Positions 25,348-34,622 of a DNA stretch of 64,000 nucleotides are shown one piece after another. The notes under the pieces are model-generated. The model was not told the origin of the DNA. It did not search any database and saw only the letters and a program-made list of their open reading frames with translations. Positions within the stretch are counted from its first letter, which is position 1. Each line of letters opens with the position of its first letter. The position numbers and the translations under genes were made by a program. Origin of the DNA: Halopseudomonas xiamenensis (GTDB taxonomy: Bacteria > Pseudomonadota > Gammaproteobacteria > Pseudomonadales > Pseudomonadaceae); contig NZ_JACLGO010000010.1 in assembly GCF_014219065.1 (NCBI RefSeq), forward strand, positions 72,157 through 136,156. Reading direction: 5' to 3'.

Positions 25348-25986
25348 ATGCAACCACTGATCACGCATTCGGGAACCATCATTCCCTTGAACCGGGCCAA
25401 CATCGATACCGACATGTTGTTGCCCAAGCAGTACCTGAAAAGTCTGGAATCCCATGGCTTCGGTGCCTTTCTGTTCGATGACGAGCGTTATCTGGACCCG
25501 GGGGAAATCGACACGCCACTGGCCTCACGGCGGGAGAATCCCGATTTCATCCTCAACCAGGAGCCCTATCGACACGGCAGCGTGGTGCTGGCCCAGGCCA
25601 ATTTCGGCTGTGGTTCCAGCCGCGAACATGCGGTCTGGGCGCTACGGGATTTCGGCGTGCGGGTGATCATCGCCCCCAGCTTCGGCGATATCTTCAGCAA
25701 TAACTGCTTCAACAACGGCCTGCTGCCGCTGACCTTGCCCCAGGCTGACATCGACCAACTGTTCGCCCTGACACAGGCTGATACCGGCCTGCAGGCGCAG
25801 CTGGACCTGGTTGAAAAGACCCTGCGGGTCGGTAGCCATGACTGGGCCTTCGAGCTTGACGAGGGGCGTCGCCAGCGGCTGCTCAGCGGGCTGGACGAAA
25901 TTGGTGAGACTTTGCAATATGCTGGGCGTATAAAGGATTACGAGGCCGGAAGACGGCGGGAGGAGCCCTGGGTTTTCCGTGCCTGA
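25348..25986 (+). CDS. LeuD-type hydro-lyase small subunit
   Basis: This 212-residue swivel-domain protein contains the LeuD signatures NIDTDMLLPKQYLK, the substrate loop FGCGSSREHAVWALRDFGVRVI and SFGDIFSNNCFNNGLLPL. The length is normal. It forms the heterodimer with the preceding large subunit, completing an active site for reversible hydration of an unsaturated dicarboxylate. The gene lies 39 bp before the regulator and ends the enzyme-coding part of the island. Confidence 0.82.
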   Translation: MQPLITHSGTIIPLNRANIDTDMLLPKQYLKSLESHGFGAFLFDDERYLDPGEIDTPLASRRENPDFILNQEPYRHGSVVLAQANFGCGSSREHAVWALRDFGVRVIIAPSFGDIFSNNCFNNGLLPLTLPQADIDQLFALTQADTGLQAQLDLVEKTLRVGSHDWAFELDEGRRQRLLSGLDEIGETLQYAGRIKDYEAGRRREEPWVFRA

Positions 25987-26004
25987 GCACTGTTCCCTCC
26001 CTAT

Positions 26005-26012
26005 AACAATAA
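26005..26012 (+). promoter_or_regulatory. Crc/Hfq-type A-rich motif before the activator gene
   Basis: AACAATAA, an exact AANAANAA match, lies 13 bp before the GTG start at 26026, next to AAGAGG. Repression here would shut down the whole regulon through its activator. Confidence 0.45.
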
Positions 26013-26025
26013 AAGAGGTCAGAAG

Positions 26026-27888
26026 GTGGAATTTGCCAATGCGGAACTTGATCGGGTCAGGGTGTGCCTGATCGGCAACTCCAAGCTGAGCCGGCTGGTG
26101 CATAGCCTCATCCCCGAGTTCGAGGCCCTGGCCAGCATCACCATCATCGACAACATCTTCAACGATGCGGTGCGCGCAGCGCGGGATCTGATCGAACGCC
26201 AGGCGGTGGATGTGTTCATCAGCGCCGGCGCCAACGCCTTCTATCTGAAGGACACCTTGCCGATACCCGTACTGGGGCTGAAGGTGGAGCAGGCGGACCT
26301 GATCCAGGCGGTACTCACTGCCCGGCGGATTTCCTCGCGCATCCTGCTGCTCACCTACGAGCGGCAGGAAACCAACGTCGAAATGCTCGGACTGTTCGAT
26401 GACTTCGAGCTGTCGCACCACACCTACAGCACCGCCGAGCACGCCAAGGAACTCTTCCATAACCTGCGCGACCAGGGGTTCGGCGTGGTCATCGGCTCCA
26501 GTTATGCCTGCGATCTGGCCGAGCAATGGGGGCTGGATTCGGTATTGCTGTATTCGCGCGAGTCCTGCCGCAACCTGATCCGCAAGGCGATACGCCACGC
26601 TGGCGCGGCCAAGCGCCAGCAACAGCAGCGTGCGCTGGTGCAGTTTCTGCTGGAGCAGTCGAGCAATGCCCAGATACTGACCAACCGCGAGGGCGCTATC
26701 GTGGCCTGGAATACCGGCGCCACCAACCTGGTACCTTCGATAGCGCGCCGCCGTTGGCTGGATGGCCTGGTTGATGCCAGGGTGCTGGAAGCCGACAGCA
26801 TCAGCGCCGAAGGGCTGTTACTGGGTGAGCGCTTGTGCAGCCTCAGCAAGCAGCCGTTCGAGGTCGAAGGTGAGCGGGTCGGTTTCCTCTACCATCTGGT
26901 ACCCAGCCCGGTGGCCCTGGAGAAGGGCGACAACCGCCGGCTGGTATACCACTCCAGCCGCATGGCCGACGTGCAGAACCAATTGCTGATCTACGGGGCC
27001 ACGCCCAGTACCGTGCTGATCCGCGGCGAAACGGGTACCGGCAAGGAACTGGCCGCACGCCAGGTACATGACGTCAGTGCCCATGCGGACGGGCCCTTCG
27101 TCGCCATCAACTGCGGTGCCATTCCGGCCGAGCTGTTCGAGTCGGAACTGTTCGGTTATGCCGAGGGCGCCTTTACCAGCGCCAAGAGTGGTGGCAAGTC
27201 GGGCCTGCTGGAAAGCGCCAACGGCGGTACCTTCTTCATGGACGAGATCAACTCGCTGCCGCTGGCCCAGCAGGCCAAGCTGCTCAGGGTGCTGCAGGAA
27301 CGGGAGGTCTCGCCGGTCGGCTCGCGGCGTTCCATTCCGCTGGATATCAAGTTCGTTGCGGCGGCCAACGTCGACCTGATGGAGGAGGTACGGGCGGGGC
27401 GTTTTCGCGAGGACCTGTACTACCGCATCAGTACCTTCCAGGTGCACATTCCACCGCTGCGTGAACGCCAGGAGGATATCCCGGTGCTCACCGAGTTCCT
27501 CATGCGCAACGAGTCGCTGCGCTACGGCATCGAGGTGGCCATCGACGAACTGGTCAAGGGCGTCACGCCGATCTTTCGGCGCTACCGCTGGCCCGGTAAC
27601 GTGCGGGAACTGGAAAACTACGTCGAGCGCCTGGTGGTGTCGCTCAAGCTGTACGGCAACTGGGAGGTGCTGGTGGAAGCGCTGCCGCGAATCCTGCCCG
27701 AACTCTACGAGCAACCTCCGGCGGAGCCACGCGGTGGACACCTGCATAACATCGAGCAGGAGGAGATCGTCAAGGCCTTGCAGATGTTCGGCGGCAACAA
27801 GGGCCAGGCCGCAGAATACCTCGGCATCAGCCAGACTACGCTATGGCGGCGGCTCAAGCGCTTGCGTGGCGGCGAGGAGGAGCTATAG
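26026..27888 (+). CDS. PrpR-type sigma-54-dependent activator
   Basis: This 620-residue regulator starts at GTG 26026. Residues about 10-190 form a PrpR_N sensory domain, which in PrpR responds to 2-methylcitrate. A linker with PAS-like character follows (about 210-290). The AAA+ domain has Walker A GETGTGKE (about 336), Walker B GGTFFMDEIN (about 403) and a C-terminal Fis-type helix-turn-helix (GNKGQAAEYLGISQTTLWRRLKR). The loop that contacts sigma-54, normally GAFTGA, reads GAFTSA. It is the only regulator in the island and two sigma-54 promoters lie upstream, so it is very probably the pathway activator sensing a di- or tricarboxylate intermediate. Confidence 0.85.
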   Translation: MEFANAELDRVRVCLIGNSKLSRLVHSLIPEFEALASITIIDNIFNDAVRAARDLIERQAVDVFISAGANAFYLKDTLPIPVLGLKVEQADLIQAVLTARRISSRILLLTYERQETNVEMLGLFDDFELSHHTYSTAEHAKELFHNLRDQGFGVVIGSSYACDLAEQWGLDSVLLYSRESCRNLIRKAIRHAGAAKRQQQQRALVQFLLEQSSNAQILTNREGAIVAWNTGATNLVPSIARRRWLDGLVDARVLEADSISAEGLLLGERLCSLSKQPFEVEGERVGFLYHLVPSPVALEKGDNRRLVYHSSRMADVQNQLLIYGATPSTVLIRGETGTGKELAARQVHDVSAHADGPFVAINCGAIPAELFESELFGYAEGAFTSAKSGGKSGLLESANGGTFFMDEINSLPLAQQAKLLRVLQEREVSPVGSRRSIPLDIKFVAAANVDLMEEVRAGRFREDLYYRISTFQVHIPPLRERQEDIPVLTEFLMRNESLRYGIEVAIDELVKGVTPIFRRYRWPGNVRELENYVERLVVSLKLYGNWEVLVEALPRILPELYEQPPAEPRGGHLHNIEQEEIVKALQMFGGNKGQAAEYLGISQTTLWRRLKRLRGGEEEL

Positions 27889-27899
27889 CCGGCAGCAGC

Positions 27900-28292
27900 T
27901 CAGTCTGCGCGCGCCCCGCGCATGGCGATGGCCTCGATCTCGAACATGAGTTGCGGCATCGCCAGCGCCTTTACCTCGACAATGCTGTCGGCGGGATAGG
28001 GCGGCGAGAAGTAGCGTCGCCGCAGCTCGACCACCTCGGGAAAATACTGCATGTCGGTCATGAAGATGGTGACCTTCACCACCTCCTCCAGCCCGGAACC
28101 CGCCGCTTCGAGAATGGCGCGCAGATTGCCGAAGGCGGTTTCGGCCTGTAGCCGAAAGTCGCCGGCACCCACCACCTCGCCCTGAGCATCGAGCGCGGCC
28201 TGCCCCGAGACGAAGATCCACTGGCCAACGGCGATGGCCTGCGACAGGGCGAAAGGCTCGAAGGGGTCCGGTTGGGTATGTATACGCTGCAT
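27900..28292 (-). CDS. Rid-family protein (RidA/TdcF-like) lacking the catalytic arginine
   Basis: This 130-residue protein starts at MQRIHTQPDPF and has the Rid pattern (YFSPPYPADSIVEVKAL...MFEIEAIA). In true RidA imine deaminases the segment reads P-A-R-S with Arg binding the substrate carboxylate; here it is P-A-D-S, so the arginine is missing. It therefore belongs to another Rid subfamily whose reaction is not defined. It is convergent with the activator gene, 11 bp apart, and may handle a reactive enamine or a hydrolytic step of the neighbouring pathway. That link is inference from position only. Confidence 0.75.
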   Translation of the reverse strand: MQRIHTQPDPFEPFALSQAIAVGQWIFVSGQAALDAQGEVVGAGDFRLQAETAFGNLRAILEAAGSGLEEVVKVTIFMTDMQYFPEVVELRRRYFSPPYPADSIVEVKALAMPQLMFEIEAIAMRGARAD

Positions 28293-28616
28293 GACAAGAC
28301 TCCAGTGGCAGATGGCAGGGATAACGCAGCAAGAAACGCACCAGCAGGCGCAAAGCCTTGGTCCCAGCTGCCGGTTTGCCAATGGCTGTTCGCTGACAAG
28401 CAGTTGCCCACTGCAATCTGCAACGAAGCGCTTCATCCTGAACCGGCCCAGCGCCGTGACCGGGTACAGGGAGGCCGGGCTGGCGTGGCCGGCAAGACCT
28501 TGGCACTCATATTGCTGAAAGGGTTGTTGGCACCTCCGGTGGTGAAGGGCCGGAAGCTTTCGAGCTTCTGCCCGCAGCTGTGTACCGTCCGGAGAATCTG
28601 GGGGCAGGGGGAGAGC
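28293..28616 (+). other. Divergent intergenic region with structured, riboswitch-like leader
   Basis: No gene is evident between the Rid gene and the EamA gene. The plus strand carries a GAAGCT-TTCG-AGCTTC hairpin at 28553-28568. A stretch at about 28525-28592 resembles the cobalamin-riboswitch core: AAAGGG, then CCGGTGGTGAA..CCGG, then TGCCCGCAGCTGTGTACCG, compared with the family's CCCGCAACUGUAA block. The usual B12 box further downstream is absent because the EamA start follows. It may be a truncated or diverged element, or chance similarity. Confidence 0.3.
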
Positions 28617-29468
28617 ATGAATCGATTATGGGTCATGGCGGCGCTACCGCCGCTGGTCTGGGGCAGTACCTATCTGGTCACCACCGAATGGTTGCCGGCG
28701 GATCGGCCGCTGACCGCTGCGGTACTGCGCATCCTGCCGGTAGGGCTGTTGATGGTGCTGCTGACCCGCCACCGGCCGCAGCGGGCCGAGTGGCCGCGCC
28801 TGCTGTTGATCAGCGCGCTGTGCATGTCGCTGCTGCATTGGCCATTGTTCGTCAGCGCCTATCGCCTGCCGGGCGGGCTGGCGGCCTTGCTGATCTGCAC
28901 GCAGCCACTGTTGGTGGTGGTCTTTGCCTGGCTGCTATTCCGCCAGCACACCGCCAGGCAGACGGTGCTGGGCGTGTTGCTCGGCCTGATCGGGGTTGCC
29001 CTGGTACTGGTCTCGCCAAGCCGGCTGGTCTGGGACGGGGTCGGCATCTTCGCCGCCACGGTGGCGGCTGTCAGCATGGCGCTGGGCACCCTGTTGATCA
29101 AGCGCTGGCAGATGCCCATCCCGCTGCTGGCCTTCACCGGATGGCAACTGCTGCTGGGTGGATTGCTGTTGCTACCGTTGATGCTGTGGTACGAGGGGCT
29201 GCCACCTGCGCTGCATGCCGGCGAGCTGGGCGGTTATCTCTACCTGGCGGTGCTGGGCACGGGGTTGCCCTATTTGCTGTGGTTTCGCGCTCTGCGCGGA
29301 CTGGACCCGGTGTTCATGTCGATTCTGTTGCTGCTCAGCCCGTTGTCGGCACTGGTATTGGGCTATTGGTTCCTCGGCCAGGGGCTGACTGTCTGGCAAT
29401 GGCTTGGGGCTGGTTGTGTGTTTGCCGGGATAGTGTTTAGTCAGTGGCGTTTCAGGACTGAGTGTTAA
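28617..29468 (+). CDS. EamA/DMT-superfamily transporter
   Basis: This 283-residue inner-membrane protein has ten hydrophobic segments arranged as two EamA repeats. The first begins MAALPPLVWGSTYLVTTEWL, the family's typical G-S-T-Y start; the second begins near LGTLLIKRWQMPIPLLAFT. ATG 28617 follows GGGGGAGA. Members export amino acids, sugars or drugs, and the substrate cannot be assigned. It lies between the catabolic island and the CRISPR array and is transcribed away from the Rid gene. Confidence 0.85.
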   Translation: MNRLWVMAALPPLVWGSTYLVTTEWLPADRPLTAAVLRILPVGLLMVLLTRHRPQRAEWPRLLLISALCMSLLHWPLFVSAYRLPGGLAALLICTQPLLVVVFAWLLFRQHTARQTVLGVLLGLIGVALVLVSPSRLVWDGVGIFAATVAAVSMALGTLLIKRWQMPIPLLAFTGWQLLLGGLLLLPLMLWYEGLPPALHAGELGGYLYLAVLGTGLPYLLWFRALRGLDPVFMSILLLLSPLSALVLGYWFLGQGLTVWQWLGAGCVFAGIVFSQWRFRTEC

Positions 29469-29645
29469 AGTTGGCTAGTCCATTTATCGATAAGCTGAGA
29501 GTTACAATGTTAAGTTATCTCCTGTCTAAACTCGTAATGCTTCGATTGCTATGCGGCGATGAAACGTGACCGAAACTACAGGATGTCCGCTTCTTGATTA
29601 GTTGGCTACTGGGGTCAGAAGCTCCCAAGAAGATTGACTGGCCCT

Positions 29646-32480
29646 GATTTATCCCCGTAGGTGCGGGGAACACCACCGGGTTATAAAGCGTCACCACTCC
29701 GGCATCGGTTAATCCCCGCAGGTGCGGGGAACACCGCACGTCCGGTGCCAGTTTCTCGATACTCGACGGTTAATCCCCGCAGGTGCGGGGAACACACCTT
29801 GGTTCTGACCCGTTTAGTTTGCGCTTTCGGTTAATCCCCGCAGGTGCGGGGAACACGCTGCAACCTCCATCTACACCTCACTTCTTCGCGGTTAATCCCC
29901 GCAGGTGCGGGGAACACGTGCTGCCGACCATCTACGGCGAGGAGGGCATCGGTTAATCCCCGCAGGTGCGGGGAACACCGCTTGCTGTACCCGGCGCGGA
30001 TGGCCGCAGCCGGTTAATCCCCGCAGGTGCGGGGAACACTGTATGACCGGCACCCAGAGACCCCGGGCTTTCGGTTAATCCCCGCAGGTGCGGGGAACAC
30101 AGATCGGCAGAACAGCGCGGGCTGGCCTTTACCGGTTAATCCCCGCAGGTGCGGGGAACACCGCAGCAAAGCTGTACGACGCCACGCGTTTATCGGTTAA
30201 TCCCCGCAGGTGCGGGGAACACCTCATATCGTTTCTTGCTGGACATGATTCCTCCGGTTAATCCCCGCAGGTGCGGGGAACACCACCAGATATACCGCTG
30301 GCGGGTCCGGCCTTGCGGTTAATCCCCGCAGGTGCGGGGAACACGTTGGCGATGCGGTAGTCACGCTGCAGAACAGCGGTTAATCCCCGCAGGTGCGGGG
30401 AACACGCCAATCCGGTATCGCCAGCCTTGTCCGCTTTCGGTTAATCCCCGCAGGTGCGGGGAACACGCAAGCTGGATGGATGTCAGGAATGTTTCCATCG
30501 GTTAATCCCCGCAGGTGCGGGGAACACTACGCCGAATCCTGCACAAGACCGCGCTCCAGCGGTTAATCCCCGCAGGTGCGGGGAACACGATGAATCGCTG
30601 GCAGTGGATAAACACGCCGTCGGTTAATCCCCGCAGGTGCGGGGAACACGGATGACTGAGGGAGGGAATCGACACATTTGGCGGTTAATCCCCGCAGGTG
30701 CGGGGAACACGCCGGGTCAGTGATGGCGTGATCGGCAAGATCCGGTTAATCCCCGCAGGTGCGGGGAACACAGCCGAGGCTATGAACTGACATTCGGCGA
30801 TGCCGGTTAATCCCCGCAGGTGCGGGGAACACATCGACACACCCCGCGAGGGAATGCCCATGTACGGTTAATCCCCGCAGGTGCGGGGAACACGGCATGA
30901 CAAAGGCATCCAGCAACTTGCTGACCGGTTAATCCCCGCAGGTGCGGGGAACACCATGTCGTAACAGTTGCACATATCCCTCACCTCGGTTAATCCCCGC
31001 AGGTGCGGGGAACACGTACATGCTGGCGATGTCGCGCAGGTTGACCTCGGTTAATCCCCGCAGGTGCGGGGAACACCAGCTTGGTCATGCCGGTAGATAG
31101 GCTGTCCGCGGTTAATCCCCGCAGGTGCGGGGAACACCACCCCATGGACCTGAATGGCGGTGATCGGGACGGTTAATCCCCGCAGGTGCGGGGAACACGC
31201 AAGCACCGGCGCGGGGCCACGCTGAATGCGCGGTTAATCCCCGCAGGTGCGGGGAACACGCCGGACGCCTGATATCAACTAACCACGGCCCCGGTTAATC
31301 CCCGCAGGTGCGGGGAACACGACAGGGACGAATGGGTTGCCGAAAACGGTTGCGGTTAATCCCCGCAGGTGCGGGGAACACGTATCGGCAAGCTGGATCA
31401 GCTCAAGATGGAGCGGTTAATCCCCGCAGGTGCGGGGAACACGTCGTCACCGGCGTTATCCGCGCGCTCAGGCACCGGTTAATCCCCGCAGGTGCGGGGA
31501 ACACTGATGCAACAGCGGCAAGGCTGCCTAGCTTTTCGGTTAATCCCCGCAGGTGCGGGGAACACGCCAAAAGCACCCTGAGCTACCCGATAATGGGCGG
31601 TTAATCCCCGCAGGTGCGGGGAACACTACCAGAGCATCAACGTCGATCACGGCAGCAGCGGTTAATCCCCGCAGGTGCGGGGAACACTGTCAACGCCCAT
31701 AGAGACAAACACACTCCGGCGGTTAATCCCCGCAGGTGCGGGGAACACGGGAGCTCGCCATCCGCGATTGAGCGCATGATCGGTTAATCCCCGCAGGTGC
31801 GGGGAACACTCTGTCACGCTCGCGAATGTAGGCGTTGAATGCGGTTAATCCCCGCAGGTGCGGGGAACACTCCAGAGTGGGCGCCCTGGCCCCCGGCGTG
31901 TCCGGTTAATCCCCGCAGGTGCGGGGAACACAGGCTGACCAAGCGCGATCAGCAGATGGGTGACGGTTAATCCCCGCAGGTGCGGGGAACACATTTCCCA
32001 GACAACGCGATGCGCCAGCATAAGCGGTTAATCCCCGCAGGTGCGGGGAACACTTCGTCCAGGGTCATGCGGCCGCCCTCCACTGCGGTTAATCCCCGCA
32101 GGTGCGGGGAACACATCCCGACCTATGGGCGGCCCTGCTCGCCTGGCGGTTAATCCCCGCAGGTGCGGGGAACACATAGCTTGATTTCCACGAACGATAT
32201 AGCCGTCCGGTTAATCCCCGCAGGTGCGGGGAACACCGGTTGCGGATACCCAGCGTCTCGCTGATGGCCGGTTAATCCCCGCAGGTGCGGGGAACACTCC
32301 CCAGAGCCTTCCTCAGTCGAGGTGGTCAGCGGTTAATCCCCGCAGGTGCGGGGAACACTCGTGCAGGTCGGCATCCGGCCACAGACCTACCGGTTAATCC
32401 CCGCAGGTGCGGGGAACACGATCCGCGCCCATTCGAGGGCGATAAGGACCACGGTTAATCCCCGCAGGTGCGGGGAACAC
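29646..32480 (-). CRISPR. Type I-E CRISPR array, 47 repeats and 46 spacers
   Basis: By hand I count 47 repeats of 29 bp, at 61-bp spacing. Most spacers are 32 bp; the one at 31443-31475 is 33 bp and the first (29675-29705) is 31 bp. On the minus strand each repeat begins GTGTTCCCCGC, has an inverted GCGGGG arm and ends ATTAACCG, the I-E type seen in Escherichia and Pseudomonas. The repeat at 29646-29674 is degenerate (TGATTTATCCCCGTAGG on the plus strand), which marks the old, distal end. The leader and cas2 are at the other end. All other repeats appear identical, so the array looks well maintained. Confidence 0.97.
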
Positions 32481-32545
32481 TCTTAGCATAACCGACTGTT
32501 CCTTAAAGGAAAAATCGGCAGCTAAATTTCTACCAATTTTCCTTG
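32481..32545 (-). promoter_or_regulatory. CRISPR leader between cas2 and the newest repeat
   Basis: The 65 bp between the cas2 stop and the first repeat are AT-rich compared with the surroundings. Just before the repeat is a symmetric element, CCGA...TTCCTTTAAGGAA...TCGG (within 32493-32515). Orientation is fixed by the cas genes and by the degenerate repeat at the far end. I could not identify a clear IHF site or -10/-35 pair; part of the promoter may lie inside cas2. Confidence 0.6.
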
Positions 32546-33771
<1,226 letters not shown>

Positions 33772-33773
33772 GC

Positions 33774-34598
33774 TCAGTTGTCCTCACTGAGGAGCGGGGT
33801 GCGAGTGGTTTCAAGCAATACGCGCATTTGCCGAATGGCCAATTCATTCAACTTCTTCAGGCGGTCAGGCTGGGGTAAGCCTTCGGCAATAAAATGGGCA
33901 TTCATTGTTTCCATATTGGCCAGACAGACCAACTGGTGAATATTGGCATGATCCCGGATATTACCCTTCAGGGTCGGGTTTGCATCTCGCCATTGCTTGG
34001 CGGTGACGCCAAATAGAGCCATGTTGAGCAGATCGGCTTCGCTGGCATAGACAAAGCTGATCTGTTTGGGAGACAAGGTTTCGGGGATCAGGTTTTCGCG
34101 GATCGCATCGGTATGGATCAGATAGTTGACCTTGGCCAGGTTGCGCCGGATATCCCAGCCCAGCTGTTGAAACTCCTGCTCCTTGAGGCGCTGGAACTCC
34201 TTGATCAGGTAAAGCTTGAACTCCACCGAAATCCAGCTGGCGAACTCGAAGGCAATGTCTTTCTGGGCAAAGGTGCCTCCGCCGTAGCGCCCAGCCTTGG
34301 AAATCAGTCCGATCGCACCCGTCTGCTCAATCCATTGCTTGGGTGTCAGGGTGAAACTGTTGAGACCGGCTTGTTTTTTAAAGTCATCGAATTCGATGAC
34401 TTTAAAACTCGGATTGTTGAGCTGCTCCCAGATTCCGAGGAATTCGATAGTGTTACGGTTACGCAACCAGTTGCCGATAATGATGCCGGTTCGATCCCCA
34501 CCCTTGTAGCGCGCAATGTCTGTAATACAGATATATTCCACACCATTCTTGGAATGGGTGGCGATGTCCTGCTCCAGTACCTGCAGCTTGGCTTTCAT
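33774..34598 (-). CDS. KilA-N domain protein inserted in the cas operon
   Basis: This 274-residue protein has an N-terminal KilA-N domain (about 10-125), recognised by CITDIARYKGGD, NWLRNRNTIEFLGIWE, the GAIGLISKAGRYGGGTFAQKDIAFEFASWIS segment (given in parts) and FKLYLIKEFQRLK. The C-terminal helical part is unassigned. KilA-N is a DNA-binding domain known mainly from phages and mobile elements. The gene follows cas6e by 24 bp and ends 2 bp before cas1, so it is co-transcribed with the cas genes. It is not a standard I-E component. It could be a regulator, an accessory adaptation factor, or a passenger from a mobile element. The coding sequence contains a 32-bp perfect palindrome. Confidence 0.85.
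   Translation of the reverse strand: MKAKLQVLEQDIATHSKNGVEYICITDIARYKGGDRTGIIIGNWLRNRNTIEFLGIWEQLNNPSFKVIEFDDFKKQAGLNSFTLTPKQWIEQTGAIGLISKAGRYGGGTFAQKDIAFEFASWISVEFKLYLIKEFQRLKEQEFQQLGWDIRRNLAKVNYLIHTDAIRENLIPETLSPKQISFVYASEADLLNMALFGVTAKQWRDANPTLKGNIRDHANIHQLVCLANMETMNAHFIAEGLPQPDRLKKLNELAIRQMRVLLETTRTPLLSEDN
34376..34407. repeat. 32-bp perfect palindrome inside the KilA-N gene
   Basis: Two 16-base arms (TTTTAAAGTCATCGAA and its exact complement TTCGATGACTTTAAAA) meet with no spacer. The coding strand reads FKVIEFDDFKK across it. It is AT-rich in a GC-rich genome, and an ungapped symmetry of this length is far beyond chance. It may be a protein-binding site or a transcript hairpin. Confidence 0.9.
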
Positions 34599-34622
34599 GG
34601 CTCGTCTTCTTCCCTGTTGTAT

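Noticed and set aside
28272-28616. Extended N-terminus of the EamA transporter starting at 28272
   Set aside because: The added 115 residues are not membrane-like, and the typical EamA start with a ribosome site is at 28617.
31308-31604. 98-codon plus-strand ORF containing repeated IPAGAGNT-like peptides
   Set aside because: It lies wholly inside the CRISPR array; the repeated peptide is a translation of the repeat. It is an artefact, not a gene.
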